This document shows, piece after piece, positions 11,706 to 20,713 of a stretch of DNA of 64,000 nucleotides (its first letter is position 1; the number at the start of each line of letters is the position of its first letter). The notes beneath the pieces were generated by a model, which was given only the letters and a program-made list of their open reading frames with translations, was not told the DNA's origin and searched no databases. Origin of the DNA: Rhodovulum marinum (lineage in GTDB: Bacteria > Pseudomonadota > Alphaproteobacteria > Rhodobacterales > Rhodobacteraceae); NCBI RefSeq assembly GCF_004343075.1, contig NZ_SLXP01000001.1:116474-180473 (forward strand), read 5' to 3'. The translations under genes and the position numbers were made by a program.

Positions 11706-13238
11706 TCAGAGCGGGATGTTGTCGTGTTTCTTCCAGGGCATCTGGCGTTTCTTGTTGCGCAGCGCGGCGAAGGCGCGGCTGACCCGGCGGCGGGTGCTGC
11801 GCGGCTGGATCACCTCGTCGATGAAGCCGCGTTCGGCCGCCACGAAGGGGTTGGCGAAGCGGTCCTCGTAATCGGCGGTGCGCTGCGCGATCTTGTCGGC
11901 GTCGCCCAGTTCCGAACGATAGAGGATTTCCGTCGCCCCCTTGGCCCCCATCACCGCGATTTCCGAGGTCGGCCAGGCATAGTTGATATCACCGCGCAGG
12001 TGCTTGGAGCTCATCACCACATAGGCGCCGCCATAGGCCTTGCGGGTGATGACCGTGACCTTGGGCACCGTCGCCTCGCCATAGGCGAACAGCAGTTTCG
12101 CCCCGTGCTTGATGACGCCGTCATATTCCTGCTTGGTCCCGGGCAGGAAGCCGGGCACGTCCACGAAGGTCAGGATCGGGATGTCGAAGCAGTCGCAGAA
12201 CCGCACGAAGCGGGCGGCCTTGCGCGCCGAGTCGATGTCCAGGACGCCCGCCAGCACCATCGGCTGGTTCGCCACCACGCCCACGGTGCGCCCCTCAAGG
12301 CGGATGAAACCGGTGATGATGTTCTTGGCGAATTCTTCCTGGATCTCGTAGAAATCGCCCTCGTCCGCGACCTTGAGGATCAGTTCCTTCATGTCGTAGG
12401 GCTGGTTCGGGTTGTCGGGGATCAGCGTGTCCAGGCTGGTCTCCACCCGCTCGGGGTCGTCGAAGAACGGGCGCACGGGCGGCGTCTGGCGGTTGTTCAG
12501 CGGCAGGAAATCGACCAGCCGGCGCACCTCGTACAGCGCCTCGACATCGTTTTCGAAGGCGCCATCGGCGACCGAGCTTTTCTTGGTGTGGGTCGACGCG
12601 CCGCCCAGTTCCTCGGCGGTGACGTGTTCGTTGGTCACGGTCTTCACCACGTCGGGCCCGGTCACGAACATGTAGGACGAGTCGCGCACCATGAAGATGA
12701 AATCGGTCATCGCCGGGCTGTAGACTGCCCCGCCCGCGCACGGCCCCATGATGACGCTGATCTGCGGCACCACGCCCGAGGCCTCGATGTTGCGCTGGAA
12801 CACCTCGCCATACCCCGCGAGGCTGTCGACGCCCTCCTGGATGCGCGCGCCGCCCGAATCGTTGATGCCGATCACGGGTGCGCCGTTCTGCATCGCCATA
12901 TCCATGATCTTGCAGATCTTCTGGGCATGCGTCGCCGAGACCGACCCGCCCAGCACGGTGAAGTCCTGGGAGAACACGTAGACCTGTCGGCCGTTGATCG
13001 TGCCCCAGCCGGTGATCACGCCATCGCCGTAGGGGCGGTTCTCTTCCATCCCGAAATCGGTGCAGCGATGGGCCATGAACATGTCGAACTCTTCGAACGA
13101 GCCCTCGTCCAGCAGCAGGTCGATGCGTTCGCGGGCGGTCAGCTTGCCCTTGCTGTGCTGGCTGGCGACCCGTTTTTCCCCGCCGCCCTGGCGGGCGATG
13201 TCGCGGCGGCGTTCAAGCTCGTTCAGGATGTCTTTCAT
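11706..13238 (-). CDS. pccB: propionyl-CoA carboxylase beta subunit
   Basis: A 510-residue carboxyltransferase subunit with two crotonase-like halves. It begins [13 protein letters not shown], carries the biotin-site words GGARIQEG and [12 protein letters not shown] in the first half and [10 protein letters not shown] in the second, and ends with the [11 protein letters not shown] tail typical of PccB. With PccA it forms the dodecameric propionyl-CoA carboxylase. Operator-like TTTGCAAA words lie upstream at 13252-13360, so control by PccR is likely. It diverges from the MFS gene. Confidence 0.97.
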   Translation of the reverse strand: MKDILNELERRRDIARQGGGEKRVASQHSKGKLTARERIDLLLDEGSFEEFDMFMAHRCTDFGMEENRPYGDGVITGWGTINGRQVYVFSQDFTVLGGSVSATHAQKICKIMDMAMQNGAPVIGINDSGGARIQEGVDSLAGYGEVFQRNIEASGVVPQISVIMGPCAGGAVYSPAMTDFIFMVRDSSYMFVTGPDVVKTVTNEHVTAEELGGASTHTKKSSVADGAFENDVEALYEVRRLVDFLPLNNRQTPPVRPFFDDPERVETSLDTLIPDNPNQPYDMKELILKVADEGDFYEIQEEFAKNIITGFIRLEGRTVGVVANQPMVLAGVLDIDSARKAARFVRFCDCFDIPILTFVDVPGFLPGTKQEYDGVIKHGAKLLFAYGEATVPKVTVITRKAYGGAYVVMSSKHLRGDINYAWPTSEIAVMGAKGATEILYRSELGDADKIAQRTADYEDRFANPFVAAERGFIDEVIQPRSTRRRVSRAFAALRNKKRQMPWKKHDNIPL

Positions 13239-13604
13239 CGGCGCTGGCCCCTTGCGGAAATTTGCGGCAACCTATCGGGGGCGGCACGCGGTTCAAAGCG
13301 CAATTCGGTAAATTTGCAAACTATTGGCAGAATTCGTGCTGCAAAATGCAAATCCGCAAAGGAGGCGCATGCGCAGCGACCTCGCGATCCAGACGGTCAT
13401 GGTCCATGCCGAGAGCGAGGTGGCCATGTCATCACCGGCGGCGAGGCCGATCGAGGAGGCAACTTCGCGATCGGCACACGCGTTCCGAAGCGCGATCCGG
13501 CCAATCCGTTGCCGCGCGGCTATCGCATGGCCGACACCTGGCCAGCCTGCCCGGAAAAATTTGACCGGATGGACAAAAGCGGCGATGGGGCGTAACCGGG
13601 AACC
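13239..13604. other. divergent pccB upstream region
   Basis: A 366-bp region between pccB and the plus-strand MFS gene. The part nearest pccB carries the operator-like words described separately. Further right an AAAGGAGG ribosome site precedes an ATG at 13369, and two adjoining reading frames (13369 to about 13430, then to 13595) both look protein-like but are one base out of phase, so a small broken gene may lie here. Confidence 0.6.
13252..13360. promoter_or_regulatory. putative PccR operator array upstream of pccB
   Basis: The perfect palindrome TTTGCAAA lies at 13313-13320, followed by TGCAAA at 13340-13345 and 13347-13352 and CGCAAA at 13355-13360; the related TTTGCGG lies at 13261-13267, only 23 bp from the pccB start. 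The 13-mer GCAAATCCGCAAA (13348-13360) recurs exactly upstream of pccR. TTTGCAAA repeats are the reported recognition words of PccR in Rhodobacter sphaeroides. Which words are bound here, and whether as activator or repressor site, is inferred. Confidence 0.75.
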
Positions 13605-14852
13605 ATGACTCAGCCACCGATTGTCCGGTTCCTCGACCGCAGCACGCCGCCGCATATCGTGACCCTCGTGCTTCTGGCCGGAATCTCGGCGCTGTCGATG
13701 AACATCTTCCTGCCGTCGCTGCCCAACATGACGGCGCATTTCGACACCGAATACCGGCTGATGCAGCTTTCGGTGGCGCTGTACCTGGCGGTGAACGCGG
13801 TGCTGCAACTGGCGATCGGGCCGATTTCCGACCGGTACGGGCGGCGGCCGGTGCTGCTGGTGTCGATCGCGCTGTTCATGCTGGCGACGCTGGGCTGCAT
13901 CTTCGCGCCCAGCGCGGGGGTGTTCCTGGCCTTTCGCATGGCGCAGGCGGTGATCGTGACCGGCATGGTGCTGAGCCGGGCGGTGGTGCGCGACATGGTG
14001 CCGGACGCGCAGGCGGCCTCGATGATCGGTTATGTCACCATGGGCATGGCGCTGGTGCCGATGCTCGGCCCGGCGGTGGGCGGGGTGCTGGACCAGGTGT
14101 TCGGCTGGCAGGCCAGTTTCGCGATGCTGTTCCTGTGCGGCGCGCTGGTGCTGGCGCTGACCTGGGCCGACTTGGGCGAAACCGCCGCGCCCCGCGAGGT
14201 CAGCCTGGTCGGGCAGTTCCGCGAATATCCCGAACTGTTCCGCTCGCGCCGGTTCTGGGGCTATGCGCTGGCGGCCAGCTTCGCCTCGGGGGCGTTCTTC
14301 GCCTACCTGGGCGGCGCACCCTTCGTCGGGTCCGAGGTGCTGGGCCTGCCGCCCGCCGCGCTGGGGCTGTATTTCGGGCTGGTGGCGCTGGGCTACATGG
14401 GCGGCAACTACCTGTCGGGGCGGTTCTCGGTGCGGGTGGGCATCAACGGCATGATCCTGCGCGGCACGCTGGTGGCCTGCCTGGGTCCGGCGTTGTCGAT
14501 GCTGCTGTTCGGGCTGGGCATCGGGCATCCGCTGGCCTTCTTCGGAGCGATGGTCCTGGTGGGGCTGGGCAACGGGATGACCCTGCCGAACGCGACCGCG
14601 GGGATGTTGTCGGTGCGCCCGCACCTGGCGGGCACGGCCAGCGGTCTGGGCGGGGCGATCATGATCGGGGGCGGTGCGGGGCTGTCGGCGCTGGCCGGTG
14701 CCCTGCTGGTGCCCGGCACCGGCCCCTGGCCGCTGTTGGCGATCATGCTGGCGACCTCGGTGCTGGCGGTGCTGTCGGTCCAATATGTCCAGCGCATCGA
14801 CCGGCTGGAGGGGCCGCTGGCCACCCGCCCGCCGCGCCCCCCGCACGGCTGA
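13605..14852 (+). CDS. MFS multidrug efflux transporter, Bcr/CflA type
   Basis: A 415-residue protein with twelve predicted membrane segments. The loop between segments 2 and 3 has GPISDRYGRRPV, the MFS signature as seen in the drug:H+ antiporter Bcr/CflA subfamily, and the amino-terminal ISALSMNIFLPSLPNM is typical of that branch. It should export hydrophobic or cationic compounds with proton influx. It lies between pccB and pccR, 77 bp upstream of pccR, and may be only a passenger of this locus; the substrate is unknown. Confidence 0.9.
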   Translation: MTQPPIVRFLDRSTPPHIVTLVLLAGISALSMNIFLPSLPNMTAHFDTEYRLMQLSVALYLAVNAVLQLAIGPISDRYGRRPVLLVSIALFMLATLGCIFAPSAGVFLAFRMAQAVIVTGMVLSRAVVRDMVPDAQAASMIGYVTMGMALVPMLGPAVGGVLDQVFGWQASFAMLFLCGALVLALTWADLGETAAPREVSLVGQFREYPELFRSRRFWGYALAASFASGAFFAYLGGAPFVGSEVLGLPPAALGLYFGLVALGYMGGNYLSGRFSVRVGINGMILRGTLVACLGPALSMLLFGLGIGHPLAFFGAMVLVGLGNGMTLPNATAGMLSVRPHLAGTASGLGGAIMIGGGAGLSALAGALLVPGTGPWPLLAIMLATSVLAVLSVQYVQRIDRLEGPLATRPPRPPHG

Positions 14853-14873
14853 CGCGCCCGCTTGCGCGCCAGC

Positions 14874-14911
14874 TTTGCAAAGACTACTCCATTCATGCGC
14901 AAATCCGCAAA
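14874..14911 (+). promoter_or_regulatory. putative PccR operator upstream of pccR
   Basis: TTTGCAAA at 14874-14881 is followed by TGCGCAAA at 14896-14903 and TCCGCAAA at 14904-14911, ending 18 nt before the pccR start. The word GCAAATCCGCAAA (14899-14911) is identical to that upstream of pccB. Its closeness to the start codon fits negative autoregulation. Confidence 0.75.
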
Positions 14912-14929
14912 CCAGGGGACCTGCCGCCG

Positions 14930-16333
14930 ATGGCCAACCGCAAGCTGTATGCCGGGGTGAAACTGCGCGAGACGCGCACGCGCCTGGGGCTGACGCAAAA
15001 GGAATTCGCCGCGCGGCTGGGTATATCGCTGCCCTATCTGAACCAGATGGAGAACAACAACCGCCCCGTCTCCTCGACGGTGCTGCTGGCGCTGGCCTCG
15101 GAATTCGGGTTCGACGTCACGGAACTGTCCTCGGGCGACGCGGAGCGGCTGGTCAGCGACATGCGCGAGGCGCTGGCCGACCCGGTGTTCGGGGAACTGG
15201 CCCCGCCGCTGGCCGACCTGCGGCTGGCCGCCTCGAACGCGCCGGCGCTGGCGCGCGCGTTCCTGGAACTGCACCGCGCCTATCGCCAAAGCCATGAGCG
15301 CCTTGCCTCGCTGGACGAGGCGTTGGGGCGCGAGGATGCGGGTTTGCAGCCGTCACCCTGGGAAGAGGTGCGGGATTTCTTTCACTATTGCGACAATTAC
15401 ATCGATGCGGTCGACCGCGCCGCCGAACGGTTCGCCCGCGCGTGCACCGGCCCCGAGGAGTCCGAACGCCGCGCCGCCGAGGCCCTGGAAGCCGCCGGCA
15501 TAACGCTGAAAACCGGGGATATTCCCGGCGTCCGCCTGTATGACGAGCCGCGCCGCGCGCTGACCCTTTCGGCGCGGCTGAATGGCGCGACACGGCGGTT
15601 TCAGCTGCTGCATCAGCTTGCACTTCTGGCACAATCGCCCCTACTGGAGGCGACGCTGGACCTGGCCCGGTTCCAGACCCAGGAGGCCCGCGACATAGCG
15701 CGGATCGGGATGGCGAACTATTTCGCCGGGGCGGCCCTTCTGCCCTATACCCGCTTCCTCGATGCCGCACAGGAGACGCGGCACGACCTGGAATTGCTGG
15801 CCGACCGGTTCGGCGCCTCGATCGAACAGGTCGCGCACCGGCTGTCCACCCTGCAACGCCCCGGGGCCAAGGGGCTGCCGTTCTATTTCGTGCGGGTCGA
15901 CCAGGCGGGCACGATCACGAAACGCCATTCGGCAACGCGCCTGCAATTCGCCCGCTTCGGCGGGGCCTGCCCGCTGTGGAACGTGCACCGCGCCTTCGAG
16001 ACGCCGGGCCGGTTCCTGCGCCAGTTGGCCGAAACGCCCGACGGGGTGCGCTATTTCTCGCTGGCCTGCGACGTGACCAAGCCGGGGGGCGCCTGGGGCG
16101 CGCCGGTGCGCCGCTTTGCGATCGGGCTGGGCTGCGAGATCCGGCATGCCGACCGGCTGGTTTATGCCGACGACCTGGACCTGACGAATTCCGCCGCGTT
16201 TGAGCCGATCGGCATTTCCTGCCGCATCTGCGAGCGCCGCCATTGCCACCAGCGCGCGGTGCCGCCATTGGAACGCCGGCTGAGCGTGGACCCGAACCGG
16301 CGCGGCGTGCTGCCCTACGAGGTCGCGGAATAG
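14930..16333 (+). CDS. pccR: short-chain fatty acyl regulator PccR (XRE/ScfR family)
   Basis: A 467-residue regulator with an amino-terminal XRE helix-turn-helix (about 5-60, with LTQKEFAARLGIS and YLNQMENNNRPVS), a middle ImmA/IrrE-like region and a carboxyl-terminal ScfR domain ending in a CxxCxxxxC cluster (Cys431, Cys434, Cys439). ScfR proteins sense acyl-CoA esters; PccR controls propionyl-CoA carboxylase and mutase genes in Rhodobacter sphaeroides. The start at 14930 is chosen since it begins the HTH domain directly and lies just after the operator; upstream residues of the open frame overlap the MFS gene. Confidence 0.9.
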   Translation: MANRKLYAGVKLRETRTRLGLTQKEFAARLGISLPYLNQMENNNRPVSSTVLLALASEFGFDVTELSSGDAERLVSDMREALADPVFGELAPPLADLRLAASNAPALARAFLELHRAYRQSHERLASLDEALGREDAGLQPSPWEEVRDFFHYCDNYIDAVDRAAERFARACTGPEESERRAAEALEAAGITLKTGDIPGVRLYDEPRRALTLSARLNGATRRFQLLHQLALLAQSPLLEATLDLARFQTQEARDIARIGMANYFAGAALLPYTRFLDAAQETRHDLELLADRFGASIEQVAHRLSTLQRPGAKGLPFYFVRVDQAGTITKRHSATRLQFARFGGACPLWNVHRAFETPGRFLRQLAETPDGVRYFSLACDVTKPGGAWGAPVRRFAIGLGCEIRHADRLVYADDLDLTNSAAFEPIGISCRICERRHCHQRAVPPLERRLSVDPNRRGVLPYEVAE

Positions 16334-16392
16334 TTTTGACGAGTCCCCTGCCCGGCCCGTAAATGAAATGGGAACGAACAGGGAGGAATTCG

Positions 16393-16872
16393 ATGGAACT
16401 CACGGGCAGCCGCGTCATCGCGGCCGACCGGGCGGCGGTGTGGGAGCGCCTGACCGACCCGGACACGCTGAAGGCCTGCATCCCGGGCTGCGAGGAACTG
16501 GAGGGCAGCATCGCGGACGGGTTCGAGGCCACGGTAAAACAGAAGGTCGGCCCGGTGAAGGCGACCTTTCGCGGCGCGGTCACCGTGTCGGACCTGGTGC
16601 CGGAGCAAAGCTATACCATCTCGGGCGAGGGCAAGGGCGGCGTCGCCGGGTTCGCCAAGGGGCGCGCGGATGTGCGCCTGGAAGACACCGAGGAGGGCGG
16701 CACGGAACTGATTTACGATGTGCATGCCGAGGTGGGCGGCAAGCTGGCGCAGCTTGGATCACGGCTGATCCACGGCACGGCACGCCGGCTGGCCGACCAG
16801 TTCTTCGACAATTTCGCCACCGCGGTCGAGGGCCCCGCCGAAGAAAAGGAAGGCGAGGCCGCCGAAGGCTAA
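16393..16872 (+). CDS. CoxG-like SRPBCC protein
   Basis: A 159-residue protein of the START/SRPBCC superfamily closest in pattern to CO dehydrogenase subunit G: it starts MELTGSRVIAADRAAVWERL, has the LKACIPGCEEL word and a central ISGEGKGGVAGFAKG segment, and ends in an acidic tail (EEKEGEAAEG). CoxG helps recruit CO dehydrogenase to the membrane, but no coxMSL genes are nearby, so a general role with a molybdenum hydroxylase or another ligand is possible. GGGAGG 7 nt before the ATG fixes the start over an earlier ATG at 16363. Confidence 0.85.
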   Translation: MELTGSRVIAADRAAVWERLTDPDTLKACIPGCEELEGSIADGFEATVKQKVGPVKATFRGAVTVSDLVPEQSYTISGEGKGGVAGFAKGRADVRLEDTEEGGTELIYDVHAEVGGKLAQLGSRLIHGTARRLADQFFDNFATAVEGPAEEKEGEAAEG

Positions 16873-16894
16873 GGGCGCCGGACGCCGGCCCGGA

Positions 16895-17140
16895 TCAGGC
16901 CACGGCGTCGTGCAGGATGCGGGCGATCTCGTCCTTGAGATGGACCCGCTTCTTGCGCATCTCGGTCAGGTGCAGGTCGTCGGTCGGCTCGATATCGGTT
17001 TCGGCCCGGTGCACGGCGCCGTTGATTTCGTGATACTCGTCGAACAGGCGCGCGAAATGGGCGTCCTTTTCCTTGAGGTCGTGAATCAGCTTTGCCTGTC
17101 CCGGAAAGTCCTCGGCCAGCTCGTGCGGCGTGTTGGTCAT
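16895..17140 (-). CDS. YdcH family DUF465 protein
   Basis: An 81-residue, entirely helical charged protein with the DUF465 pattern: LIHDLKEKDAHFARLFDEYHEIN, a helical break, then MRKKRVHLKDEIARIL. A strong ribosome site (AAAGGAGGG) lies 5 nt upstream of the ATG. Members are common in proteobacteria and form short helical hairpins; no function is established. It is a single gene between the CoxG-like gene (convergent) and the EamA transporter. Confidence 0.88.
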   Translation of the reverse strand: MTNTPHELAEDFPGQAKLIHDLKEKDAHFARLFDEYHEINGAVHRAETDIEPTDDLHLTEMRKKRVHLKDEIARILHDAVA

Positions 17141-17301
17141 TCCGCCCTCCTTTCTCCCATGGGTTCGGCCGAGCCTAGGGGCCGCGTGGAACGGGTGTCC
17201 TTGACCCCGATCAAAGCCGTGCAGGTCGGACAAAGGAAACCGTGCGGGGGCGCGGGCGGCACCATGCGCGGCGCATCGGGCCGCCCCCGCGGCACGCCCG
17301 T

Positions 17302-18219
17302 CTACAGCTTGGTCGCCTCGGGCGGGGGCGTCATGGCACGGCGTTTCAGCATGGCCTCGCGCCAGGTGATGAACACCACCGCGCCCACGATCATCGCCCC
17401 GCCCAGGATCACCCAGCCATCCACCGCCTCGCCGAAGACGAGCCAGCCCAGAAGCGTCGCCCAGACCAGTTGCAAGAAGGTGACGGGCTGGGTCACCGTC
17501 AGGGGGGCGGCGCGGAACGCCATGGTCATCGAGTAATGCCCCGCGGTCGCGAAGAACGCGACGCCGAACAGCCAGGCCAGTTGCGTCAATGTCGGCGTCA
17601 CCCAGACCGCCAGCGCGAAGGGCGCCAACGCGATGGTGACCGAAATCGACAGCATGGCCACCACCACCGCGGCCGAGTCGCGCTCGCTCAGCCGCTTGGC
17701 CATCAGGTAGGAGCCGCCGAAGAACAGCGCGGTGAACAGCATGGCGACATGGCCGTCCGACACCTCGCGGAAGCCCGGACGCAGGATCACCAGCACGCCG
17801 ATGAAGGCCACCGCGATGGCCAGGATGCGCCGCGCGGCCAGTTTCTCGCCAAAGACCAGCGCCGCGCCGATCGTCACGTAGATCGGGTTGAGATAGTTCA
17901 TCGCCGTCACCTCGGCGATCGGGATGCGGGTCATCGCGTAGAACCAGCAGATCACGCCCAGCGCATGCGCCAGCCCCCGCCAGCCATACAGCGCCAGCGT
18001 GGCCCGGTCGATCCGCACCCGCCGCAACAGGCCCAGCATCGGCAACAGGAACACCAGCCCCAACACATAGCGCAGGAACGCGGCCTGGGGCGCGGGCACG
18101 CCGGTGCCGACAAGTTTCACAAGCGCCGTCACCGCCACGAAATTCGCGCCGGTCACGAGCATCCAGAGGATCCCCGCGAGGGGCCGTTGACCCCGGGATG
18201 CATCCGCCTTGTCCACCAT
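17302..18219 (-). CDS. DMT family (EamA) transporter
   Basis: A 305-residue protein with ten predicted membrane helices made of two EamA repeats (about 15-145 and 155-290), the 10-TMS drug/metabolite exporter layout. A typical word is EVTAMNYLNPIYVTIGAALVFGE near the end of the first repeat. Such proteins export amino acids, nucleosides or related metabolites; the substrate cannot be told. I start at MVDKAD (18219); MGSSSP at 18237 is a possible alternative and neither has a strong ribosome site. An AATGAAG-free, gene-less 160 bp follows downstream. Confidence 0.85.
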   Translation of the reverse strand: MVDKADASRGQRPLAGILWMLVTGANFVAVTALVKLVGTGVPAPQAAFLRYVLGLVFLLPMLGLLRRVRIDRATLALYGWRGLAHALGVICWFYAMTRIPIAEVTAMNYLNPIYVTIGAALVFGEKLAARRILAIAVAFIGVLVILRPGFREVSDGHVAMLFTALFFGGSYLMAKRLSERDSAAVVVAMLSISVTIALAPFALAVWVTPTLTQLAWLFGVAFFATAGHYSMTMAFRAAPLTVTQPVTFLQLVWATLLGWLVFGEAVDGWVILGGAMIVGAVVFITWREAMLKRRAMTPPPEATKL

Positions 18220-18392
18220 GGGCGAACTTGACCCCATGCCCGGCGCGGGTGCAAGGGGCACGCTGCCCGGGCCGGGCGGGTGCCGCACCCATCCCGGTTA
18301 GCGCGGCGCGGGCTGTATCAACGGGCTGTTAACGATCTGTTTGCCATAATGCGGGAAACGGCCCTGCGCGGCCTGTCACCACGAGACCCGCC

Positions 18393-19820
18393 ATGAAATT
18401 ACACAGGCTTCCGCTGTCCGACCCGGGCGAGGACGAGGAACTGCTACACGGCACGACCCGGTTCGTCTGGGTGCGGCAGGCCCCTGCGATCCGCCAGGGG
18501 CTGGCGCTGTTCACCCTGATTTTCGGGCTGATCCCGACGGTCGGTTACCTGTTCGATATCCCCGTCCTCTACCAGTCGATCCCGGGGGGGGCGGGCACCT
18601 CGAAGCTGACCCTGATCTGCATGATCCTGATCGCCACGGTCATCCTGATCCAGCGGCCGATCGCGCGCGCAAGGTGGATCGAGAAATTCCTGCTGCTCGT
18701 GACCGGCGCGCTGGCCCTGGAATCGCTGGGAGAGCACGTGATCTGGCCCGAGCATGTCGAACATGTGACCATGGGGCAGAACACCGCAATCTCGGTGCTT
18801 GCGCTGGTCAGCGCGCTCTTGATCCGGCGGCGCAGCCAGGCCTGGCCCGCACTGCTGCTGGGCGGGGCCGCGTGGATGATCTGTTTCTCGGCTTTCCTGG
18901 GCTATGCGATGGGGCTGGGACAGCTGCACGGCGCGCTGTCGCCGGTCACCCTGGTGATGATGACGCCCCTGGTCGTGGCCAGCCAGATCGGCCAGGCGCG
19001 CCGGGCACCCCTGCGCGCGCTGTTCCGCGACGACCGCCTCAGCCGGATGCTGCGCCTCGAGATGGCGCTGGCCGTCGTCGTGCCCACCACCCTGGGGATC
19101 GTGCTGTTCCGACTGGCGCCGGGCGGGCCCACCGCGGCCGACGCGATCTATATCCAGCTGATCCTGGTGTTCTGCTGCGTGGGCGTGCTGGTGACGGGGC
19201 GCACGCGCGACCGGCTGGACCGCGAACGCCGGATCCTGTCGCGCGAGTTGGAGCGCGCGTCCTATATCGACCCGCTGACCGGGCTGGCCAACCGCCGCGG
19301 CACGATGATGATGGCCAACCATGTGGTCAATGCCGCGCGGCGTGGCGGCAACCCGGTTTCGGTGGTGATCTGCGATCTCGACCATTTCAAGACGGTCAAC
19401 GACCGGCTGGGCCATGGCGCGGGCGACCGGGTGCTGCAGGCGGCCGCCACGCTGTTGTCGGGGCGGCTGCGGATGTCGGACATCTCGGGGCGCTGGGGCG
19501 GCGAGGAATTCCTGTTCGTGCTGCCCGACACGCCGCTTGCGGGCGCCGAGGCGCTGGCCGAGATCCTGCGCCACACGCTGTGGCAGAACCTGCGCATCAG
19601 CCCCGCGGGCGGAATCGGACGGGGGCCGGGCGGCAAGCCGCTGACCGCCTCGTTCGGCTGCGCGCCGCTGGACGTGTCGCGCGAGGACGGGTTCGAACGC
19701 GCGCTGGAGGCGGCCGACCGGGCGCTGTACGCGGCCAAGCGGAACGGGCGCAACCGGGTGGCCAGCGCCCCCACGGCCGCGCCCCTGCCGCTGTCGATGT
19801 CGCTGTCGGCGCTGGGCTGA
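18393..19820 (+). CDS. membrane diguanylate cyclase (GGDEF)
   Basis: A 475-residue protein: about eight membrane segments at 30-270 as a sensor or anchor, then a cytoplasmic GGDEF domain at about 290-460. The catalytic word is GGEEF (369-373), a functional variant, with DLDHFK upstream. An RxxD allosteric I-site (RMSD, 360-363) lies exactly five residues before GGEEF, so product inhibition by c-di-GMP is expected. No EAL domain is present. It should make c-di-GMP from GTP. It is monocistronic, converging on yebC 15 bp downstream; the membrane region matches no sensor domain I recognise. Confidence 0.93.
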   Translation: MKLHRLPLSDPGEDEELLHGTTRFVWVRQAPAIRQGLALFTLIFGLIPTVGYLFDIPVLYQSIPGGAGTSKLTLICMILIATVILIQRPIARARWIEKFLLLVTGALALESLGEHVIWPEHVEHVTMGQNTAISVLALVSALLIRRRSQAWPALLLGGAAWMICFSAFLGYAMGLGQLHGALSPVTLVMMTPLVVASQIGQARRAPLRALFRDDRLSRMLRLEMALAVVVPTTLGIVLFRLAPGGPTAADAIYIQLILVFCCVGVLVTGRTRDRLDRERRILSRELERASYIDPLTGLANRRGTMMMANHVVNAARRGGNPVSVVICDLDHFKTVNDRLGHGAGDRVLQAAATLLSGRLRMSDISGRWGGEEFLFVLPDTPLAGAEALAEILRHTLWQNLRISPAGGIGRGPGGKPLTASFGCAPLDVSREDGFERALEAADRALYAAKRNGRNRVASAPTAAPLPLSMSLSALG

Positions 19821-19835
19821 CGGGGACGGCAGCGG

Positions 19836-20576
19836 TTAGAGCTGCGCAAGCACCTCGTCGCTGGCCTCGAAATTGGTGGTGACGCGCTGCACGTCGTCGT
19901 CATCCTCCAGCGCATCGACCAGTTTCATCAGCTTTTGCATGCCTTCGAGGTCAAGCTCGGTCGTGGTGGCGGGCTGCCAGATCAGCTTGGTCGACTCGCT
20001 TTCGCCAAGCGCGGCTTCCAGCGCGTTCGCGACCTCGTTCAGATCGGTATCGGCGCACAGGATCACATGCCCCTCTTCCGAGCTTTCCACGTCCTCGGCG
20101 CCGGCCTCGATCGCGGCCATCATCACCGTGTCGGCATCGCCCACATCGGCGCCATAACGGATTTCGCCCTTCCGCTCGAACATGAAGGCGACCGAGCCGG
20201 TTTCGCCCAGGTTGCCGCCGTTCTTGGTGAAGGTCGAGCGCACGTTGGACGCGGTGCGGTTGCGGTTGTCGGTCATCGCCTCGACGATCACCGCCACGCC
20301 GTTCGGCCCGTAGCCCTCGTAGCGGATTTCCTCGTAATTGTCGCCCTCGCCGCCCGACGCCTTCTTGATCGCGCGCTCGATATTGTCCTTGGGCATCGAG
20401 TTCGACTTGGCCTCCTTGATGGCGAGGCGCAGGCGCGGGTTCTTGTCGGGGTCGGGATCGCCCATCTTTGCGGCGACGGTGATTTCCTTGCTGAACTTGG
20501 AGAACAGCTTGGCGCGCACCGAGTCCTGGCGGTTCTTGCGGTGCTGGATGTTCGCCCATTTGGAATGGCCTGCCAT
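19836..20576 (-). CDS. yebC: YebC/PmpR family protein
   Basis: A 246-residue cytoplasmic protein starting [18 protein letters not shown], the invariant start of the family, with FAGERGN-like and acidic middle segments ([11 protein letters not shown]) and an acidic end. YebC proteins were described as transcription regulators and more recently as factors relieving ribosome stalling. The start at 20576 is set by that conserved beginning; a 29-residue upstream extension in the open frame is rejected. No ruvC cluster follows, unlike many other alphaproteobacteria. Confidence 0.95.
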   Translation of the reverse strand: MAGHSKWANIQHRKNRQDSVRAKLFSKFSKEITVAAKMGDPDPDKNPRLRLAIKEAKSNSMPKDNIERAIKKASGGEGDNYEEIRYEGYGPNGVAVIVEAMTDNRNRTASNVRSTFTKNGGNLGETGSVAFMFERKGEIRYGADVGDADTVMMAAIEAGAEDVESSEEGHVILCADTDLNEVANALEAALGESESTKLIWQPATTTELDLEGMQKLMKLVDALEDDDDVQRVTTNFEASDEVLAQL

Positions 20577-20713
20577 GGAACCCCTCTGAGACGGCTGAAT
20601 TCGACGCCCCGCTCTATAGGCCAGCGCGGCCCGCGCCTGCAAGAGCGGGACGCGCCGTTGCAATGCGGGGCGCGATGGGGTTCGCTGGACCCCGACCCGG
20701 AGGCCCGAGACCC

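Noticed and set aside
11244-13595. 783-codon plus-strand open frame
   Set aside because: Antisense shadow of RidA and pccB for most of its length. Only its last 55 codons fall outside and are discussed as a possible broken gene.
16336-16365. TTGACG with a weak downstream -10 as a promoter of the CoxG-like gene
   Set aside because: The -35 word is good but no -10 better than 3 of 6 lies at 16-18 bp, so the site was not listed.
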